From Enterobacter sp. JUb54 (GTDB lineage Bacteria > Pseudomonadota > Gammaproteobacteria > Enterobacterales > Enterobacteriaceae), in the NCBI RefSeq assembly GCF_014298075.1, contig NZ_CP060418.1:2728001-2792000 (forward strand): a stretch of DNA of 64,000 bases, read 5' to 3'. Below, piece by piece: positions 38,344-51,781 of this stretch. The notes under the pieces were generated by a model. That model searched no databases, was not told where the DNA came from, and saw nothing but the letters and a program-made list of their open reading frames with translations. The position numbers and the translations under genes were made by a program. Within the stretch, counting starts at the first letter, position 1, and every line of letters starts with the position of its first letter.

Positions 38344-41300
38344 TTAACCGATAGCCGGTGACGGATCGTCGCCTTTGACTTCCCGCTTCAGCTCGGTCAC
38401 TTCATCACCTTTTTCATTACGCAGATGCACTTCCAGCTGGTTGAAGGCGATATTAATGTCGTTCTCACGGCACAGGCGGTCAATCGCCCGGTTCAGCTCA
38501 TCCACCGTGTAGCTACGATCGCGCAGTTCACGCACGTACAAACGCAGCTCATGATCCAGCGTGCTCGCGCCAAACGTGGTGAAGAATACCGATGGCGCCG
38601 GCTCCTGCATCACTTTCGGGTGTTCGTGCGCCGCCTGAAGCAGGACCTCTTTCACCTTATCGAGATCGGAGCCATACGCCACCCCAAGGCGGATCACCAC
38701 GCGCGTCACGGTGTCGGACAGCGACCAGTTGATCAGGCGCTCGGTCACGAACGCTTTGTTCGGGATGATCACCTCTTTACGATCGAAGTCGGTAATGGTG
38801 GTGGCGCGAATACGGATTTTGCTGACAGTACCGGAGAAGGTACCGATCGTCACCGTATCGCCGATGCGCACCGGGCGTTCGAAGAGGATAATCAGGCCGG
38901 AAACGAAGTTCCCGAAGATCTCCTGCAGGCCGAAGCCCAGACCAACGGAGAGTGCCGCCGCCAGCCATTGCAATTTATCCCAGGAAACCCCCAGCGCGCC
39001 GAACACCGTCATCGCACTGATGGCGATGATCGCGTAGTTCATAATCGAGGTGATCGCATAGGAAGTCCCCTGGCGCATATTCAGCCGCGAGAGGATCAGA
39101 ACTTCCAGCAGACCCGGCAAGTTACGAATCAGCGCCCAGGCCACCATCGACGCGACAATAGCAAACAGCAGGCTGCCCATCGTCACGTTACGCACCACGC
39201 TGGCGCCTGCTTCGGTGCCGCTGTAGTGCCACAGCGTAATGCTATCGAGATAGGCAAACACGGTAATCAGATCGGACCAAATCGCCCAGAACACCACGCC
39301 AAACAAGGCGACCATGACCAGCATGGTAATACGCAGCGTTTGTTGGTTAACCTGCTCCAGAGCAATCGTCGGCTCTTCCTGCGGCTCAGCCCCTTCGGCC
39401 CCCTCTTTCACCAGGTGCTGACGACGAGCCAGCGCACGGCGCCAGGCGATACGTCGCGCGGCAACGCTCAGGCCACGCAGCACGGTCTGGTACAGCAGGT
39501 TCCACAGCATCACCAGATAGACGGTTTCGATCCAGCGGCCCGCAAGACGCAAGGTGGTATAGAAGTAGCCCATTGCCGTCAGCACCATCAATGCAATCGG
39601 CACAATAGAAAGCACGGTGATGGTGAGCAGACGCAGGCTGTGTGATTCTTTGTCACGCCAGCTATCGCGGCACATTGGCCACACCAGCACCGCAATCAGC
39701 AGCAGGTTCATCAGGATAACGAACTGTCCCAGAACGTCATCCATCAGGTTCAGCGGCGACAGCTCGGACATCACCGACCAGAAATTCAGCGGCAACAGCG
39801 CCAGGCTCACGCGGACAATCTGACGACGCCAGTGGCTGGTCAACTGGGCAGGCATATTGAAGTGGCTGACCGCCACGCCATCTTTTTCCAGTACTTTCCA
39901 GCACAGACCGAACACCAGCCAGAACAGGGCCAGCTTTTTACTGTAGGCCCACAGCAGTTCGCTGATATTCAGCTGCATGGTCAGCAGAATCAGACCCACA
40001 GCCAGAATCAGCAGCACCACAGGCAAGGCGCGAATCAGATCGATCAGAATCGCTTTCGGCGTATGGAGCTGCGTATCGTTACGCAACTGTCCGACCTGCG
40101 ACGCCAGCTTAGCCTGGTAGTTACGCAGCCACTGCAGACGCCAGCGAATCACCCCGGCAATCAGCAACAATGGCAGACCGGCGAGGAAGGCGACAAACAC
40201 CGCAGGCCAGGCTTTCTCCCAGTTTACGGTGATTTTCATCGCCTTAAATTGCTCTTTCAGCGCCTCCGGGAAGGATTTAATCCAGTCCCAGTCCATCGGT
40301 TTATTGCTGTTCACCCAGAAAATCTGCTGGGTGAGGATCGCTTTGAGGTTGCTGGAGACGCTCATTAACTGCTGCTGGTTGATCTGCAGGTTAATCGCCA
40401 TCATCAGCTGGTTGCCGAGCTGCTTATTAAACTGATCGAGCAGCTCACGACGCATATCCACGACATCCAGCAGCGCATCATGCACCTCCGGCGTCACATC
40501 AGCGCTATGCCCCTCTTCCAGTTTGGCCACGAAGTTGTCGCTCTGGAACAGCGCGTCACGCTGCTGGTTGACCTCGAATTGCTCCAGACGCAGGTCGGCA
40601 ATCCGGTTGGTCATATCGCTCAGCTCTTCCGCCGACGGCAGCGTCTGCTGCTGCTGGTAGAGAATACGGGACAGCAGCAGGCTCCCCTTAAGGACGGAAA
40701 TCTGCTCTTTGATATCGCGTTCAGATTGCAGCGCCCGATCGAGCCAGTTTTTGACCTGAATGTTGCGCTGCACGAGCTGGTTGCCGTTTTCCGTCGCCGA
40801 GATCAGCTTCTGGCTGAGCTGGTGGTTGATCTCCAGCTCCTGCTTGACCAGCGGGTTGGCCTGAATACGAGCGGTCTCATCAGGCGTTACCGCTTCCTGA
40901 GCCGTTTTTTCGGTTAGCGTCAGGCGTTTGCTGTTGACCGCCTCCTGCAACAGCTGCAGCTGATGCTCCAGGCGGTTGCTGTTGGCGCTGACATAGTCAC
41001 GTTGTTTTTGCAGGGTATCCTGCAGGACCGTGTTGCCTTCGAGGCTCTTGCGCTGCTGATCGATCTGCGCATTCAGCAATGCCTGCTGTGCCAGGAGCAA
41101 TCCCTGCTGGCTCGGCCGCAACGCCTCTTCGCCAACGGTGGTGCCATTCAGCCGGTTACGTATTTGCTGGAGCTGCTGGGACGCCGAATACATGGCGTTT
41201 TGCACACGTTCCGGCTGCGTTTGCAGGGAGACCAGCTGGCTGTTGTAGGTTGCCAGGTCGTTCTGGGCGGTCTGGAGATCGTCCAGAGTCTGGGTGACCC

Positions 41301-41688
41301 GCGATTCCAGCTGACGCAAAGAGAGCGTGCTGAGCGTTTTGCGCGTGGCTTCATCGTCAGGCACATCGCTGAGGGCGTTGAGGTTATCAACCGCCTGACG
41401 CATCTTCGCCGGCGCCTGTTCTACCTGCTGGCGCAGCTGGGTGGTTTCGGCCTTTATCCGCTCGATTTTATCGAGTGCTTCAAGCGTTTGAACCAGGTCT
41501 TGCTGAATTAACTTATCCTGTGGAGTCAGTTCTTTTTGTTTATTCAGGGTATTAAGTTGATTCTGAACATCAGATCGGTCGGGAACATCAGCAGCCTGGG
41601 CCTGGTTAATGCTAAGGCAGCTAACAAATAACAACAGTAGAATGACAAACGCGGAAGTGGCATTACGCCTACGAATAGTATGCAGCAT
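38344..41688 (-). CDS. mscK: Potassium-dependent mechanosensitive channel MscK (KefA)
   Basis: MscK is a large inner-membrane channel gated by tension and external K+. It is 1114 aa, against 1120 in E. coli. A signal peptide (cleaved near AQAAD) leads into a long periplasmic coiled-coil region (residues 35-480), then about 11 helices. The MscS-like pore domain has GVSWDKLQWLAAALSVGLGFG and the beta-domain begins FGNFVSGLIILFERPVRIGD. It lies between rsmS and acrR as in E. coli. Confidence 0.96.
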   Translation of the reverse strand: MLHTIRRRNATSAFVILLLLFVSCLSINQAQAADVPDRSDVQNQLNTLNKQKELTPQDKLIQQDLVQTLEALDKIERIKAETTQLRQQVEQAPAKMRQAVDNLNALSDVPDDEATRKTLSTLSLRQLESRVTQTLDDLQTAQNDLATYNSQLVSLQTQPERVQNAMYSASQQLQQIRNRLNGTTVGEEALRPSQQGLLLAQQALLNAQIDQQRKSLEGNTVLQDTLQKQRDYVSANSNRLEHQLQLLQEAVNSKRLTLTEKTAQEAVTPDETARIQANPLVKQELEINHQLSQKLISATENGNQLVQRNIQVKNWLDRALQSERDIKEQISVLKGSLLLSRILYQQQQTLPSAEELSDMTNRIADLRLEQFEVNQQRDALFQSDNFVAKLEEGHSADVTPEVHDALLDVVDMRRELLDQFNKQLGNQLMMAINLQINQQQLMSVSSNLKAILTQQIFWVNSNKPMDWDWIKSFPEALKEQFKAMKITVNWEKAWPAVFVAFLAGLPLLLIAGVIRWRLQWLRNYQAKLASQVGQLRNDTQLHTPKAILIDLIRALPVVLLILAVGLILLTMQLNISELLWAYSKKLALFWLVFGLCWKVLEKDGVAVSHFNMPAQLTSHWRRQIVRVSLALLPLNFWSVMSELSPLNLMDDVLGQFVILMNLLLIAVLVWPMCRDSWRDKESHSLRLLTITVLSIVPIALMVLTAMGYFYTTLRLAGRWIETVYLVMLWNLLYQTVLRGLSVAARRIAWRRALARRQHLVKEGAEGAEPQEEPTIALEQVNQQTLRITMLVMVALFGVVFWAIWSDLITVFAYLDSITLWHYSGTEAGASVVRNVTMGSLLFAIVASMVAWALIRNLPGLLEVLILSRLNMRQGTSYAITSIMNYAIIAISAMTVFGALGVSWDKLQWLAAALSVGLGFGLQEIFGNFVSGLIILFERPVRIGDTVTIGTFSGTVSKIRIRATTITDFDRKEVIIPNKAFVTERLINWSLSDTVTRVVIRLGVAYGSDLDKVKEVLLQAAHEHPKVMQEPAPSVFFTTFGASTLDHELRLYVRELRDRSYTVDELNRAIDRLCRENDINIAFNQLEVHLRNEKGDEVTELKREVKGDDPSPAIG

Positions 41689-41821
41689 AGTGTTAGCACG
41701 AGTGGTTGCAAAAGCCGGAGAATACCGGGGATCGTTACAGCGCGCAGAATAGCACTTCTGCCACCGCGCGAATAGCAGTCAGCAGCAGCAAAAAACCACC
41801 TTTTTTGTCCTGTCAGCTCAG

Positions 41822-42472
41822 TTAATTCTTAATTTCCGCTGGCTCCCGGAGAGAAGGACAGAGCTGATACATTTCTAAAAGAATAGAAACATAGTTACGG
41901 GCTTCTTTTTTGAGATCGAAAGAATCTGGCGCAAAAAGCCAGTTTTCCATCAGTCCGGAGAGATAGCTGCGCATTAAAACGGCGGCCTGACGGGTGAGCA
42001 GGTTGGCGGGCAGCAGTTTAGCGGCAATACATTCACGGAGTGTATGTTCTATGCGATCGTAGCTTTCGAGACATAAGCTGCGTTGTGCGTTTTGCACTAC
42101 TGCCATCTCACCGACGAATTCGCACTTATGGAATATAATTTCCATCATCAGTCGTCTACGCTCTTCTGTCACCGTAGCTTCAAGGATATAAACTAAGATT
42201 TCACGGACAACTGAGAGTGGATCGCTGGGGAATTTTGCCCGATACTCAACTTCAAGATCGCTAATACTTGCGTCCGACAGCACCCAGATTTCGTTAAATA
42301 GATCTGATTTATTCTTAAAATGCCAGTAGATAGCCCCCCTCGTCACCCCGGCAGCTTTTGCAATTGCTGCTAACGAGGTAGATGATACGCCTTGCTGCGA
42401 AAACAAACGCAAAGCCACATCCAGTATGTGTTGCCGGGTTTCAAGTGCCTGTTGTTTGGTTTTTCGTGCCAT
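41822..42472 (-). CDS. acrR: TetR-family repressor of acrAB, AcrR
   Basis: AcrR represses acrAB and itself and is released by dyes, detergents and drugs. It is 216 aa (215 in E. coli). The N-terminal HTH is conserved ([34 protein letters not shown]). The helical ligand domain follows. It is divergent from acrA; the 24-bp AcrR operator lies between. I see no frameshift or truncation of the kind found in some resistant Klebsiella isolates. Confidence 0.97.
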   Translation of the reverse strand: MARKTKQQALETRQHILDVALRLFSQQGVSSTSLAAIAKAAGVTRGAIYWHFKNKSDLFNEIWVLSDASISDLEVEYRAKFPSDPLSVVREILVYILEATVTEERRRLMMEIIFHKCEFVGEMAVVQNAQRSLCLESYDRIEHTLRECIAAKLLPANLLTRQAAVLMRSYLSGLMENWLFAPDSFDLKKEARNYVSILLEMYQLCPSLREPAEIKN

Positions 42473-42500
42473 AGGTTGATGAGTTTACAGAGGTTACGTT

Positions 42501-42524
42501 TACATACATTTGTGAATGTATGTA
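42501..42524. promoter_or_regulatory. AcrR operator
   Basis: The 24-bp near-perfect palindrome TACATACATT-TGTG-AATGTATGTA is identical to the E. coli AcrR box. It lies between the acrR and acrA starts, 29 bp from acrR and 91 bp from acrA. Confidence 0.95.
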
Positions 42525-42614
42525 CCATAGCATGACCATAATAGAAACACAGTAGTGGGTTTGTGGTCGTTTGAGCCACTGAACAATTTGAAATTGGACA
42601 CTCGAGGTTTACAT

Positions 42615-43808
42615 ATGAACAAAAACAGAGGGTTAACGCCTCTGGCGGTCGTTCTGATGCTCTCAGGCAGCTTAGCGCTAACAGGATGTGACGACAAACC
42701 GGCTCAGCAAGGGGCTCAGCATATGCCGGAAGTCGGTGTAGTGACGCTCAAATCCGCACCTCTGCAAATCACCACTGAGCTACCGGGCCGTACCAGCGCC
42801 TACCGTATTGCAGAAGTCCGCCCTCAGGTAAGTGGCATTATTCTGAAACGTAACTTTACGGAAGGTGGCGATATCAAGGCCGGCGAGTCTCTCTATCAGA
42901 TCGACCCCGCGACCTATCAGGCCAGCTATGAAAGTGCGAAAGGCGATTTAGCCAAAGCACAGGCGGCGGCCAATATCTCCCAGCTGACGGTTAAACGTTA
43001 TCAGAAACTGCTTGGTACCAAGTACATCAGTCAACAAGACTATGATACTGCGGTCGCCGATGCTCAGCAGAACAATGCTGCCGTTGTCGCCGCGAAAGCT
43101 GCGGTAGAAACTGCACGTATTAACCTGGCTTATACCAAAGTCACGTCGCCGATCAGCGGCCGCATTGGTAAATCTGCGGTTACCGAAGGTGCGCTGGTGC
43201 AGAACGGTCAAACCACCGCCCTGTCCACCGTTCAGCAGCTGGATCCGATCTACGTTGACGTAACCCAGTCGAGCAACGATTTCCTGCGTCTGCGACAAGA
43301 GCTGACAAACGGCACGCTGAAACAAGAAAACGGCAAAGCCAAAGTCGAGCTGGTGACCAGCGACGGGATTGAGTATCCGCAAGCCGGTACGCTTGAGTTC
43401 TCCGATGTCACCGTTGATCAGACAACCGGTTCAATCACTTTACGCGCCGTCTTCCCGAACCCGGACCACACGCTGTTACCAGGTATGTTCGTGCGTGCTC
43501 GTCTGCAGGAAGGCACCAACCCGGATGCGCTGCTGGTTCCACAGCAGGGTGTCACCCGTACACCACGTGGCGATGCCAGCGTGATGGTGGTGGGTGAAGG
43601 CGATAAAGTGGAAACCCGTCAGGTCAATGCCACCCAGGCAATTGGCGATAAATGGCTGGTGACCAGCGGCGTGAAATCCGGCGATCGCGTGATCGTTACC
43701 GGGCTGCAAAAAGTAAAACCAGGCGTGCAGGTAAAAGCGCAGGAAGTGACCTCTGACGATAAACAGCAAGTTGCCAGTAACGCGCAGTCAGAACAAACCA
43801 AGTCTTAA
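42615..43808 (+). CDS. acrA: Multidrug efflux periplasmic adaptor AcrA
   Basis: AcrA links AcrB to TolC. It is 397 aa from the ATG at 42615 (leader GAGGTTTACAT), the E. coli length. The lipoprotein signal ends in the lipobox LTGC, so Cys25 is lipidated. Lipoyl, helical hairpin (about residues 100-170) and beta-barrel domains are in the usual order. The frame opening at 42555 covers the promoter and is not the start. acrB follows after 22 bp. Confidence 0.98.
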   Translation: MNKNRGLTPLAVVLMLSGSLALTGCDDKPAQQGAQHMPEVGVVTLKSAPLQITTELPGRTSAYRIAEVRPQVSGIILKRNFTEGGDIKAGESLYQIDPATYQASYESAKGDLAKAQAAANISQLTVKRYQKLLGTKYISQQDYDTAVADAQQNNAAVVAAKAAVETARINLAYTKVTSPISGRIGKSAVTEGALVQNGQTTALSTVQQLDPIYVDVTQSSNDFLRLRQELTNGTLKQENGKAKVELVTSDGIEYPQAGTLEFSDVTVDQTTGSITLRAVFPNPDHTLLPGMFVRARLQEGTNPDALLVPQQGVTRTPRGDASVMVVGEGDKVETRQVNATQAIGDKWLVTSGVKSGDRVIVTGLQKVKPGVQVKAQEVTSDDKQQVASNAQSEQTKS

Positions 43809-43827
43809 CTTAAACAGGAGCCGTTAA

Positions 43828-46977
<3,150 letters not shown>

Positions 46978-46990
46978 TCTCCCATGACTA

Positions 46991-47017
46991 AGGGCCGCAT
47001 ATGCGGCCCTTTTTTTA
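46991..47017 (+). terminator. Intrinsic terminator of acrAB
   Basis: AGGGCCGCAT (46991-47000) is followed directly by its complement ATGCGGCCCT (47001-47010) and seven T. It lies 13 bp after the acrB stop. Confidence 0.95.
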
Positions 47018-47494
47018 TGTGCCTCAGACCACTTTCCGACGTCCTGAGCCAGCGAGATCGCCGCCTTATATTAAAGGGCACACATTGCCACGGTTTATTT
47101 TACATTCTGATATACAATTTCTTGTGATAAGCTCTGCTTTATTCCACTCGGATTATTCTTTTCCTGGCTTATCAGTGATAAGAATATTCTTAACTCTAAA
47201 TTCGTTGAAGATAGTCTTGTAACCGCAGGAAATCATTAGTTAAATCAATGACCCATAAGCCTTGTTACCCGCTACTGACCCCTGACCGGATGCTGTAATA
47301 ATAAATTCGGATATTTTTAAGATAAATTAACCGCGATAATTGTAATTTTTCGTAATAGCACGGTGAAATCTTTTTAAGAGTGGATTATAGTTAAAACAAC
47401 AGGATTACAATGTATGTGTCAGGTCTGTTAGTCGTGTTCATCCCACAACGGTGCTTGCTGGTCGTCGTTTAAACCACTCATAAGGGGATGCGTT
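47018..47494. other. AT-rich non-coding spacer before tomB-hha
   Basis: These 477 bp contain no supported gene. The only open frame (73 codons from 47001) begins inside the acrB terminator and is unconvincing. The DNA is AT-rich, with runs such as AATAATAAATTCGGATATTT and TTTTTAAGATAAATTAACCG, consistent with a promoter region. The tomB-hha promoter must lie here, but I cannot place -10/-35 boxes with confidence. Confidence 0.6.
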
Positions 47495-47869
47495 ATGGAC
47501 GAATACTCGCCAAAAAGACATGATATCGCGCAACTTCGATTTCTTTGCGAAACCCTGTATCATGACTGCCTTGCAAACCTGGAAGAGATCAACCACGGCT
47601 GGGTGAATGACCCGACGTCGGCTGTCAATCTTCAGCTTAATGAATTGATCGAACACATCGCCACGTTCGCGCTTAATTATAAAATTAAGTACGCTGAGGA
47701 TAATAAACTGATTGCTCAGCTGGACGAATACCTGGACGACACGTTTATGTTGTTCAGTAGTTATGGCATTAACACGGGCGATCTCCAGAAATGGCGTAAA
47801 TCGGGGAATCGGTTATTCCGTTGTTTCGTGAATGCCAGCCGGGAGAACCCGGCAAGTCTTTCTTGTTAG
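47495..47869 (+). CDS. tomB: Hha antitoxin / biofilm modulator TomB (YbaJ)
   Basis: TomB counteracts Hha and in E. coli affects biofilm formation. It is 124 aa as in E. coli, acidic, with a conserved core [18 protein letters not shown] and a late cysteine near the end (C-terminal SLSC). The ribosome binding site AAGGGG precedes the ATG by 9 bp. hha follows after 26 bp, so the pair is co-transcribed. Confidence 0.95.
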   Translation: MDEYSPKRHDIAQLRFLCETLYHDCLANLEEINHGWVNDPTSAVNLQLNELIEHIATFALNYKIKYAEDNKLIAQLDEYLDDTFMLFSSYGINTGDLQKWRKSGNRLFRCFVNASRENPASLSC

Positions 47870-47895
47870 TATTATTACAATCTAAAGGTGATTTT

Positions 47896-48114
47896 ATGTC
47901 TGGTGAACCATTAACCAAAACAGACTATTTGATGCGCTTACGTCGCTGTCAGACAATTGATACGCTGGAACGCGTAATTGAAAAAAACAAATATGAACTT
48001 TCCGATAACGAACTGGCTGTATTTTACTCAGCGGCCGATCATCGTCTTGCCGAATTGACCATGAATAAGCTTTACGACAAAATCCCAACATCTGTGTGGA
48101 AATTCATTCGTTAA
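47896..48114 (+). CDS. hha: Haemolysin expression-modulating protein Hha
   Basis: Hha is a small partner of H-NS and StpA that helps silence AT-rich and horizontally acquired genes. From the ATG at 47896 (leader AAAGGTGATTTT) it is 72 aa, as in E. coli, and nearly identical ([34 protein letters not shown]). The frame from 47821 runs through the tomB end and is not the gene start. Confidence 0.97.
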   Translation: MSGEPLTKTDYLMRLRRCQTIDTLERVIEKNKYELSDNELAVFYSAADHRLAELTMNKLYDKIPTSVWKFIR

Positions 48115-48264
48115 TTCATTTTACGTATCTATACGCAGGTTAATTGCGTTGCTCCTCTTACGCAGGACTTAATTGTGATATCTCTCGCATAAGTCATTAA
48201 TAATGCTTATGAAACCGGTCTCTTTTTTTTATATTATGGTGCCCATTTCATTAAGGAAAGCACC

Positions 48265-48831
48265 ATGAGTGAAGAAAAACGTAAAATGATCGCTGGCGAG
48301 CTGTATCAGCCAGGAGACGCAACGTTACGAGCCGATCGCCAGCACGCCAGGCAATTACTGCATCGCTACAACCATTCGGCACCCGATGAACGTGAATGGC
48401 GGGCAACATGCCTTACCGAGCTATTTGGCAGGGATCATGACGCCTATATTGAACCCAGTTTCCGCTGTGATTATGGTTACAATATATTCCTCGGTACCAA
48501 TTTTTACGCCAACTTTGACTGCGTGATGCTCGACGTTTGCCCGATTCATATCGGTAATAATTGCATGTTGGCGCCCGGCGTCCATATCTATACCGCCACG
48601 CATCCACTGGATGCGGTCGAACGCAACAGCGGTAAAGAGTACGGCAAACCCGTGACGATTGGCCATAATGTCTGGATTGGCGGTCGGGCGGTGATTAATC
48701 CCGGTGTGACGATTGGCGACAACGCGGTTATCGCTTCCGGTGCCGTGGTGGTGAAAGATGTTCCGGCTTACGCCGTCGTCGGCGGCAACCCGGCGCAAAT
48801 CATTAAGATGCTGACACCGCAAAAATCGTAA
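48265..48831 (+). CDS. maa: Maltose O-acetyltransferase Maa
   Basis: Maa acetylates maltose, glucose and related sugars at C6 with acetyl-CoA. It is 188 aa (183 in E. coli), a left-handed beta-helix protein. Hexapeptide repeats run from about residue 70 ([57 protein letters not shown]). The catalytic histidine lies in [15 protein letters not shown] precedes the ATG. Confidence 0.95.
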   Translation: MSEEKRKMIAGELYQPGDATLRADRQHARQLLHRYNHSAPDEREWRATCLTELFGRDHDAYIEPSFRCDYGYNIFLGTNFYANFDCVMLDVCPIHIGNNCMLAPGVHIYTATHPLDAVERNSGKEYGKPVTIGHNVWIGGRAVINPGVTIGDNAVIASGAVVVKDVPAYAVVGGNPAQIIKMLTPQKS

Positions 48832-48934
48832 CTGTTATGCTTTTCTGCAACTGATCTGTTACTTTCCCGAGAGATTGCTGCAACATAAAATAGCCTTCAG
48901 GCTAGCGCGTTATGAAGCAGAACCGGGGAGCAAA

Positions 48935-49405
48935 ATGACAGAAATACAGCAACTGCTGACAAACACCATTGATGAACTCAATGCGCAAGAGAAGCGTGAC
49001 AACCGTCCGCGCTTCAGTATCAGTTTTATCCGCAACCATCCGTGGCTGTTCGTCGCGATGTACGCCGCTTTCCTCGCAACCTTCGTGGTCATGTGGCGTT
49101 CAGAAACACTGGCAGATTCCGTCTGGTTGCTGGTGGTGCTGTTTGTCCTGCTCAACGGTTTCTTCTTTTTCGACGTCTACCCGCGCTATCGCTATGAAGA
49201 TATCGATGTCCTGGATTTTCGCGTTTGCTACAACGGCGAGTGGTACAACACGCGTTACGTTCCGCAGCAGCTGATTGAGCGTATTCTGCAATCGCCCCGC
49301 GTGGCCGGCGAGCAAAAAAGCCAGCTTGAGAAAATGGTCGCCACCAAAGGTGAGCTGTCGTTTTACGATGTCTTCAGCCTGACCCGCGTCGGGACTGCGC
49401 AATAA
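48935..49405 (+). CDS. ylaC: Inner membrane protein YlaC
   Basis: YlaC is a conserved protein of unknown function. It is 156 aa from the ATG at 48935 (GGGGAG ahead), the E. coli length. Two membrane helices occupy residues 34-75. The cytoplasmic part keeps [20 protein letters not shown] and [12 protein letters not shown]. Its 3' end overlaps the convergent MocR gene by 32 bp. Confidence 0.93.
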   Translation: MTEIQQLLTNTIDELNAQEKRDNRPRFSISFIRNHPWLFVAMYAAFLATFVVMWRSETLADSVWLLVVLFVLLNGFFFFDVYPRYRYEDIDVLDFRVCYNGEWYNTRYVPQQLIERILQSPRVAGEQKSQLEKMVATKGELSFYDVFSLTRVGTAQ

Positions 49406-50831
49406 GACGATTTAACGTCCGTATCGCCGGACCAAAGTGCGAAGCGGAGGTATTACCGTACCCCAGCACCAACCCGCTTCGCGCCTGCGCGGCATTAAGG
49501 TAAAACCGGCTTAACGCCGCCGGAGCCTGCTGATACTGCCGCGCCTTCTCGACTATCGCGCCATCGTCGATCCCGTCGATGGCCACCGTCAAATGCAGAC
49601 CGCCCTCCCCGCCCAGAATCTCACAAGGTTGAGTAAGCTCCATCTCAAGAGCCTCCCGCAGCTGCAGCTGTCGTCCACGATACAAGCGACGCATCGCCGC
49701 CAGATGACGGGCGTAATGCCCCTCTTCAATAAACAGCGCCAGCGCACGCTGTTCGGCGCGGTGACCGCCGCGCAGCAGCGACCCTACAATCCCCTGCGCC
49801 GCTTCCGCCAGCGCAGGAGGCATCACCACGAAACCAATACGCAGCGCCGGAAACAACGTTTTGCTGAAGGTACCGAGATAGACTACCGGCGCCTGCTTTA
49901 GCATGCCTGACATCGCCTGAATCGGCTCACCGCTGTAGCGAAACTCGCTATCGTAATCATCTTCAATGATCCAGGCATCGTGCTGCCGGGCATAGTCCAG
50001 CAGCGCCAGACGCCGTCGCGCGCTCATGACCGCCCCACACGGATACTGGTGTGAGGGCGAGGTGAAAATCAGGCGCGGAGTCGTGCTGTCGTTAACATCC
50101 GGGCACATCCCTTCGCTATCGACCGGCATCCCTTTGATATGCAGCCCGGCCTTCAGAAAGACGCTCTTCGCCCCAGGATAACCCGGCTCTTCGACCCACG
50201 CGGTATCGCCCGCGACGCTCAGCAGATGCGTACAAATGTTCACCCCTTCCAGCGCGCCTTCGGTGATCACCACCTGCCGGGCATCGCAGCGGATCCCTCG
50301 CGACAGCGCCAGATGGCGCACAATCGCCTCCCGCAACGCAGGATCGCCCGCCGCATCGCCATACCCCAGCAGCGCATAGCCCTCTTCCCGCAGCACCCGG
50401 TCGAGCAGCCGTCGCCAGACCGGCAAGGGGAAATAGTTTATCGCCGGTGTGCCGGGGGTAAACGCCAGCACGGGTGAATCCCGGCGGGTCCCCGCAGGCA
50501 ACGCCAGCAGCCTCTCCGGCAACGCAATGGCAGAGGCTGGCCCTTCGCTCTCACCAGCAGTCAGCTGCCTGGCTACCCAGGTGCCCTGGCGACTGCGTGA
50601 CAGATACCCCTCCATTGCCAGCTGATCCAGCGCTGCATTGATGGTATTACGCGACAGAGTGAGCCGTTCGGCAATGGCCCGCGAGCCGGGTAGACGGCTT
50701 CCCCCCACCAGCACCCCCTGCAGGATAGCCTCGCGCAGCGTGCGATACAGCGTGCGCTGGAGGGTTTCGTGGTCCCGGTGGTTTAAGGAATGTTCCAGCA
50801 GGGTGAAAAAGGCATCGTCAGGGATATTCAT
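49374..50831 (-). CDS. MocR-family (GntR/aminotransferase) transcriptional regulator
   Basis: MocR proteins fuse an N-terminal winged-helix GntR domain to a fold-type I aminotransferase domain that uses PLP as a ligand. From the ATG at 50831 (GAGGAG ahead) it is 485 aa. The HTH includes [20 protein letters not shown] (residues about 45-70). The PLP lysine lies in [16 protein letters not shown], with [10 protein letters not shown] and SPSHQYPCG. PdxR (activator of PLP synthesis) is the best-known relative, but the regulon here is unknown. It is divergent from a GNAT gene, its likely target. The 3' end overlaps ylaC by 32 bp. Confidence 0.88.
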   Translation of the reverse strand: MNIPDDAFFTLLEHSLNHRDHETLQRTLYRTLREAILQGVLVGGSRLPGSRAIAERLTLSRNTINAALDQLAMEGYLSRSRQGTWVARQLTAGESEGPASAIALPERLLALPAGTRRDSPVLAFTPGTPAINYFPLPVWRRLLDRVLREEGYALLGYGDAAGDPALREAIVRHLALSRGIRCDARQVVITEGALEGVNICTHLLSVAGDTAWVEEPGYPGAKSVFLKAGLHIKGMPVDSEGMCPDVNDSTTPRLIFTSPSHQYPCGAVMSARRRLALLDYARQHDAWIIEDDYDSEFRYSGEPIQAMSGMLKQAPVVYLGTFSKTLFPALRIGFVVMPPALAEAAQGIVGSLLRGGHRAEQRALALFIEEGHYARHLAAMRRLYRGRQLQLREALEMELTQPCEILGGEGGLHLTVAIDGIDDGAIVEKARQYQQAPAALSRFYLNAAQARSGLVLGYGNTSASHFGPAIRTLNRLIAQSRRGSG

Positions 50832-50843
50832 AGCGGCTCCTCG

Positions 50844-50894
50844 TGGCACCATCAAAACATACTCTGATGGCTCTTTTTATGGAACCAGTAAAAC
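50844..50894. promoter_or_regulatory. Candidate MocR direct-repeat operator
   Basis: TGGCACCATCAAAAC (50844-50858) and TGGAACCAGTAAAAC (50880-50894) match at 12 of 15 positions, in the same orientation, 36 bp apart. MocR proteins commonly bind direct repeats. An inverted repeat CCATCA-N10-TGATGG (50849-50870) overlaps the first copy. The region lies between the divergent starts. Confidence 0.55.
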
Positions 50895-50931
50895 CGTAGT
50901 CTCAGCCTACTCATCCAGACAAGGAAACCCC

Positions 50932-51642
50932 ATGAATCAGCAAAACGCGTTCGGTCAACCCGTTGGCGAAGCCCTGCCCGACTGGCAGCCGCGCCCTCAC
51001 CCGGAGCGCCTCGTTCTGCAAGGCCGCACCTGCCGCCTTGAACCACTGACTACCGCGCACGCCGGCGCCCTCTTTGCCGCACACCAACTGGCTGCGGATA
51101 CCCGCAGCTGGACCTGGCTGCTGCGCGAGCCGGACAACAGCGTGGAGGAATATAGCGCCTGGGTTGCCAGCGTGGAGCATCTCAGCGATCCCATGCATTT
51201 CGCGGTGATCGATCGGCAGACCAACCAGCCGGTTGGCTCACTGGCGCTGATGCGTATCGATGCGAATCATGGCGTGGTTGAAGTTGGACACGTGCATTTC
51301 TCGCCGCTGCTCAGCCGGACGGTCATGGCAACGGAAGCCCACTGGCTCCTGATGCGCTACGCGTTCGATACGCTCGGCTATCGTCGCTATGAGTGGAAAT
51401 GCAATAGTCTGAACGCCCCGTCATGCCGGGCGGCACAGCGGTTAGGTTTTCATTTTGAGGGACGTTTTCGTCAGGCGCTGGTGATAAAGGGCCACAACCG
51501 CGATACCGACTGGTTCTCGATAATCAACGGCGAGTGGCCGCAGGTGGATAAGGCGATGCAACGCTGGCTGGCCAGCGAGAACTTTAGCGCCGATGGCCAG
51601 CAGCGTCAGACGCTGGAGAGCTTCCGCGCGACGGCAAATTAA
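50932..51642 (+). CDS. GNAT-family N-acetyltransferase (RimJ/RimL type)
   Basis: This is a 236-aa acetyltransferase of the RimJ/RimL subgroup; the substrate (protein N-terminus, amino acid or small molecule) is unknown. The ATG at 50932 follows AAGGAAA; the frame opening at 50638 is antisense to the MocR gene. The GNAT core is [39 protein letters not shown], and the acetyl-CoA region [19 protein letters not shown] followed by [12 protein letters not shown]. The divergent MocR regulator probably controls it. The stop overlaps the convergent rpmJ2 by 4 bp. Confidence 0.87.
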   Translation: MNQQNAFGQPVGEALPDWQPRPHPERLVLQGRTCRLEPLTTAHAGALFAAHQLAADTRSWTWLLREPDNSVEEYSAWVASVEHLSDPMHFAVIDRQTNQPVGSLALMRIDANHGVVEVGHVHFSPLLSRTVMATEAHWLLMRYAFDTLGYRRYEWKCNSLNAPSCRAAQRLGFHFEGRFRQALVIKGHNRDTDWFSIINGEWPQVDKAMQRWLASENFSADGQQRQTLESFRATAN

Positions 51643-51779
51643 CGACGCTTCTTGCGCCCCTGTACGGCTTTAAAGCGCGGGTTGCTCTTACAAATCACGT
51701 ACAGCCGCCCTTTGCGCTTCACAATCTGGCAGTCCGGGTGGCGCTGTTTGGCGCTACGCAGCGAGTTGAGTACCTGCAT
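51639..51779 (-). CDS. rpmJ2: Zinc-independent ribosomal protein bL36 paralogue RpmJ2 (YkgO)
   Basis: RpmJ2 replaces zinc-binding bL36 when zinc is scarce. It is 46 aa: [17 protein letters not shown] followed by [20 protein letters not shown] and a Lys/Arg tail. It lacks the CxxC...CxxxxH zinc ribbon of RpmJ. It begins 2 bp after the rpmE2 stop, so the two form an operon. It is too short for most gene callers. Its stop overlaps the convergent GNAT gene. Confidence 0.95.
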   Translation of the reverse strand: MQVLNSLRSAKQRHPDCQIVKRKGRLYVICKSNPRFKAVQGRKKRR

Positions 51780-51781
51780 CG

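Noticed and set aside
38425-39645. 406-codon plus-strand frame inside mscK
   Set aside because: It is antisense to a conserved channel gene; the His/Arg/Gln-rich product matches the complement of membrane codons.
41761-41821. AAAAAACCACCTTTTTT hairpin after acrR as a terminator
   Set aside because: The stem is only A-T pairs and would be weak. It may help termination, but support is too thin to annotate.
47001-47222. 73-codon open frame after acrB
   Set aside because: It starts inside the acrB terminator hairpin, has no ribosome binding site and no recognisable similarity.
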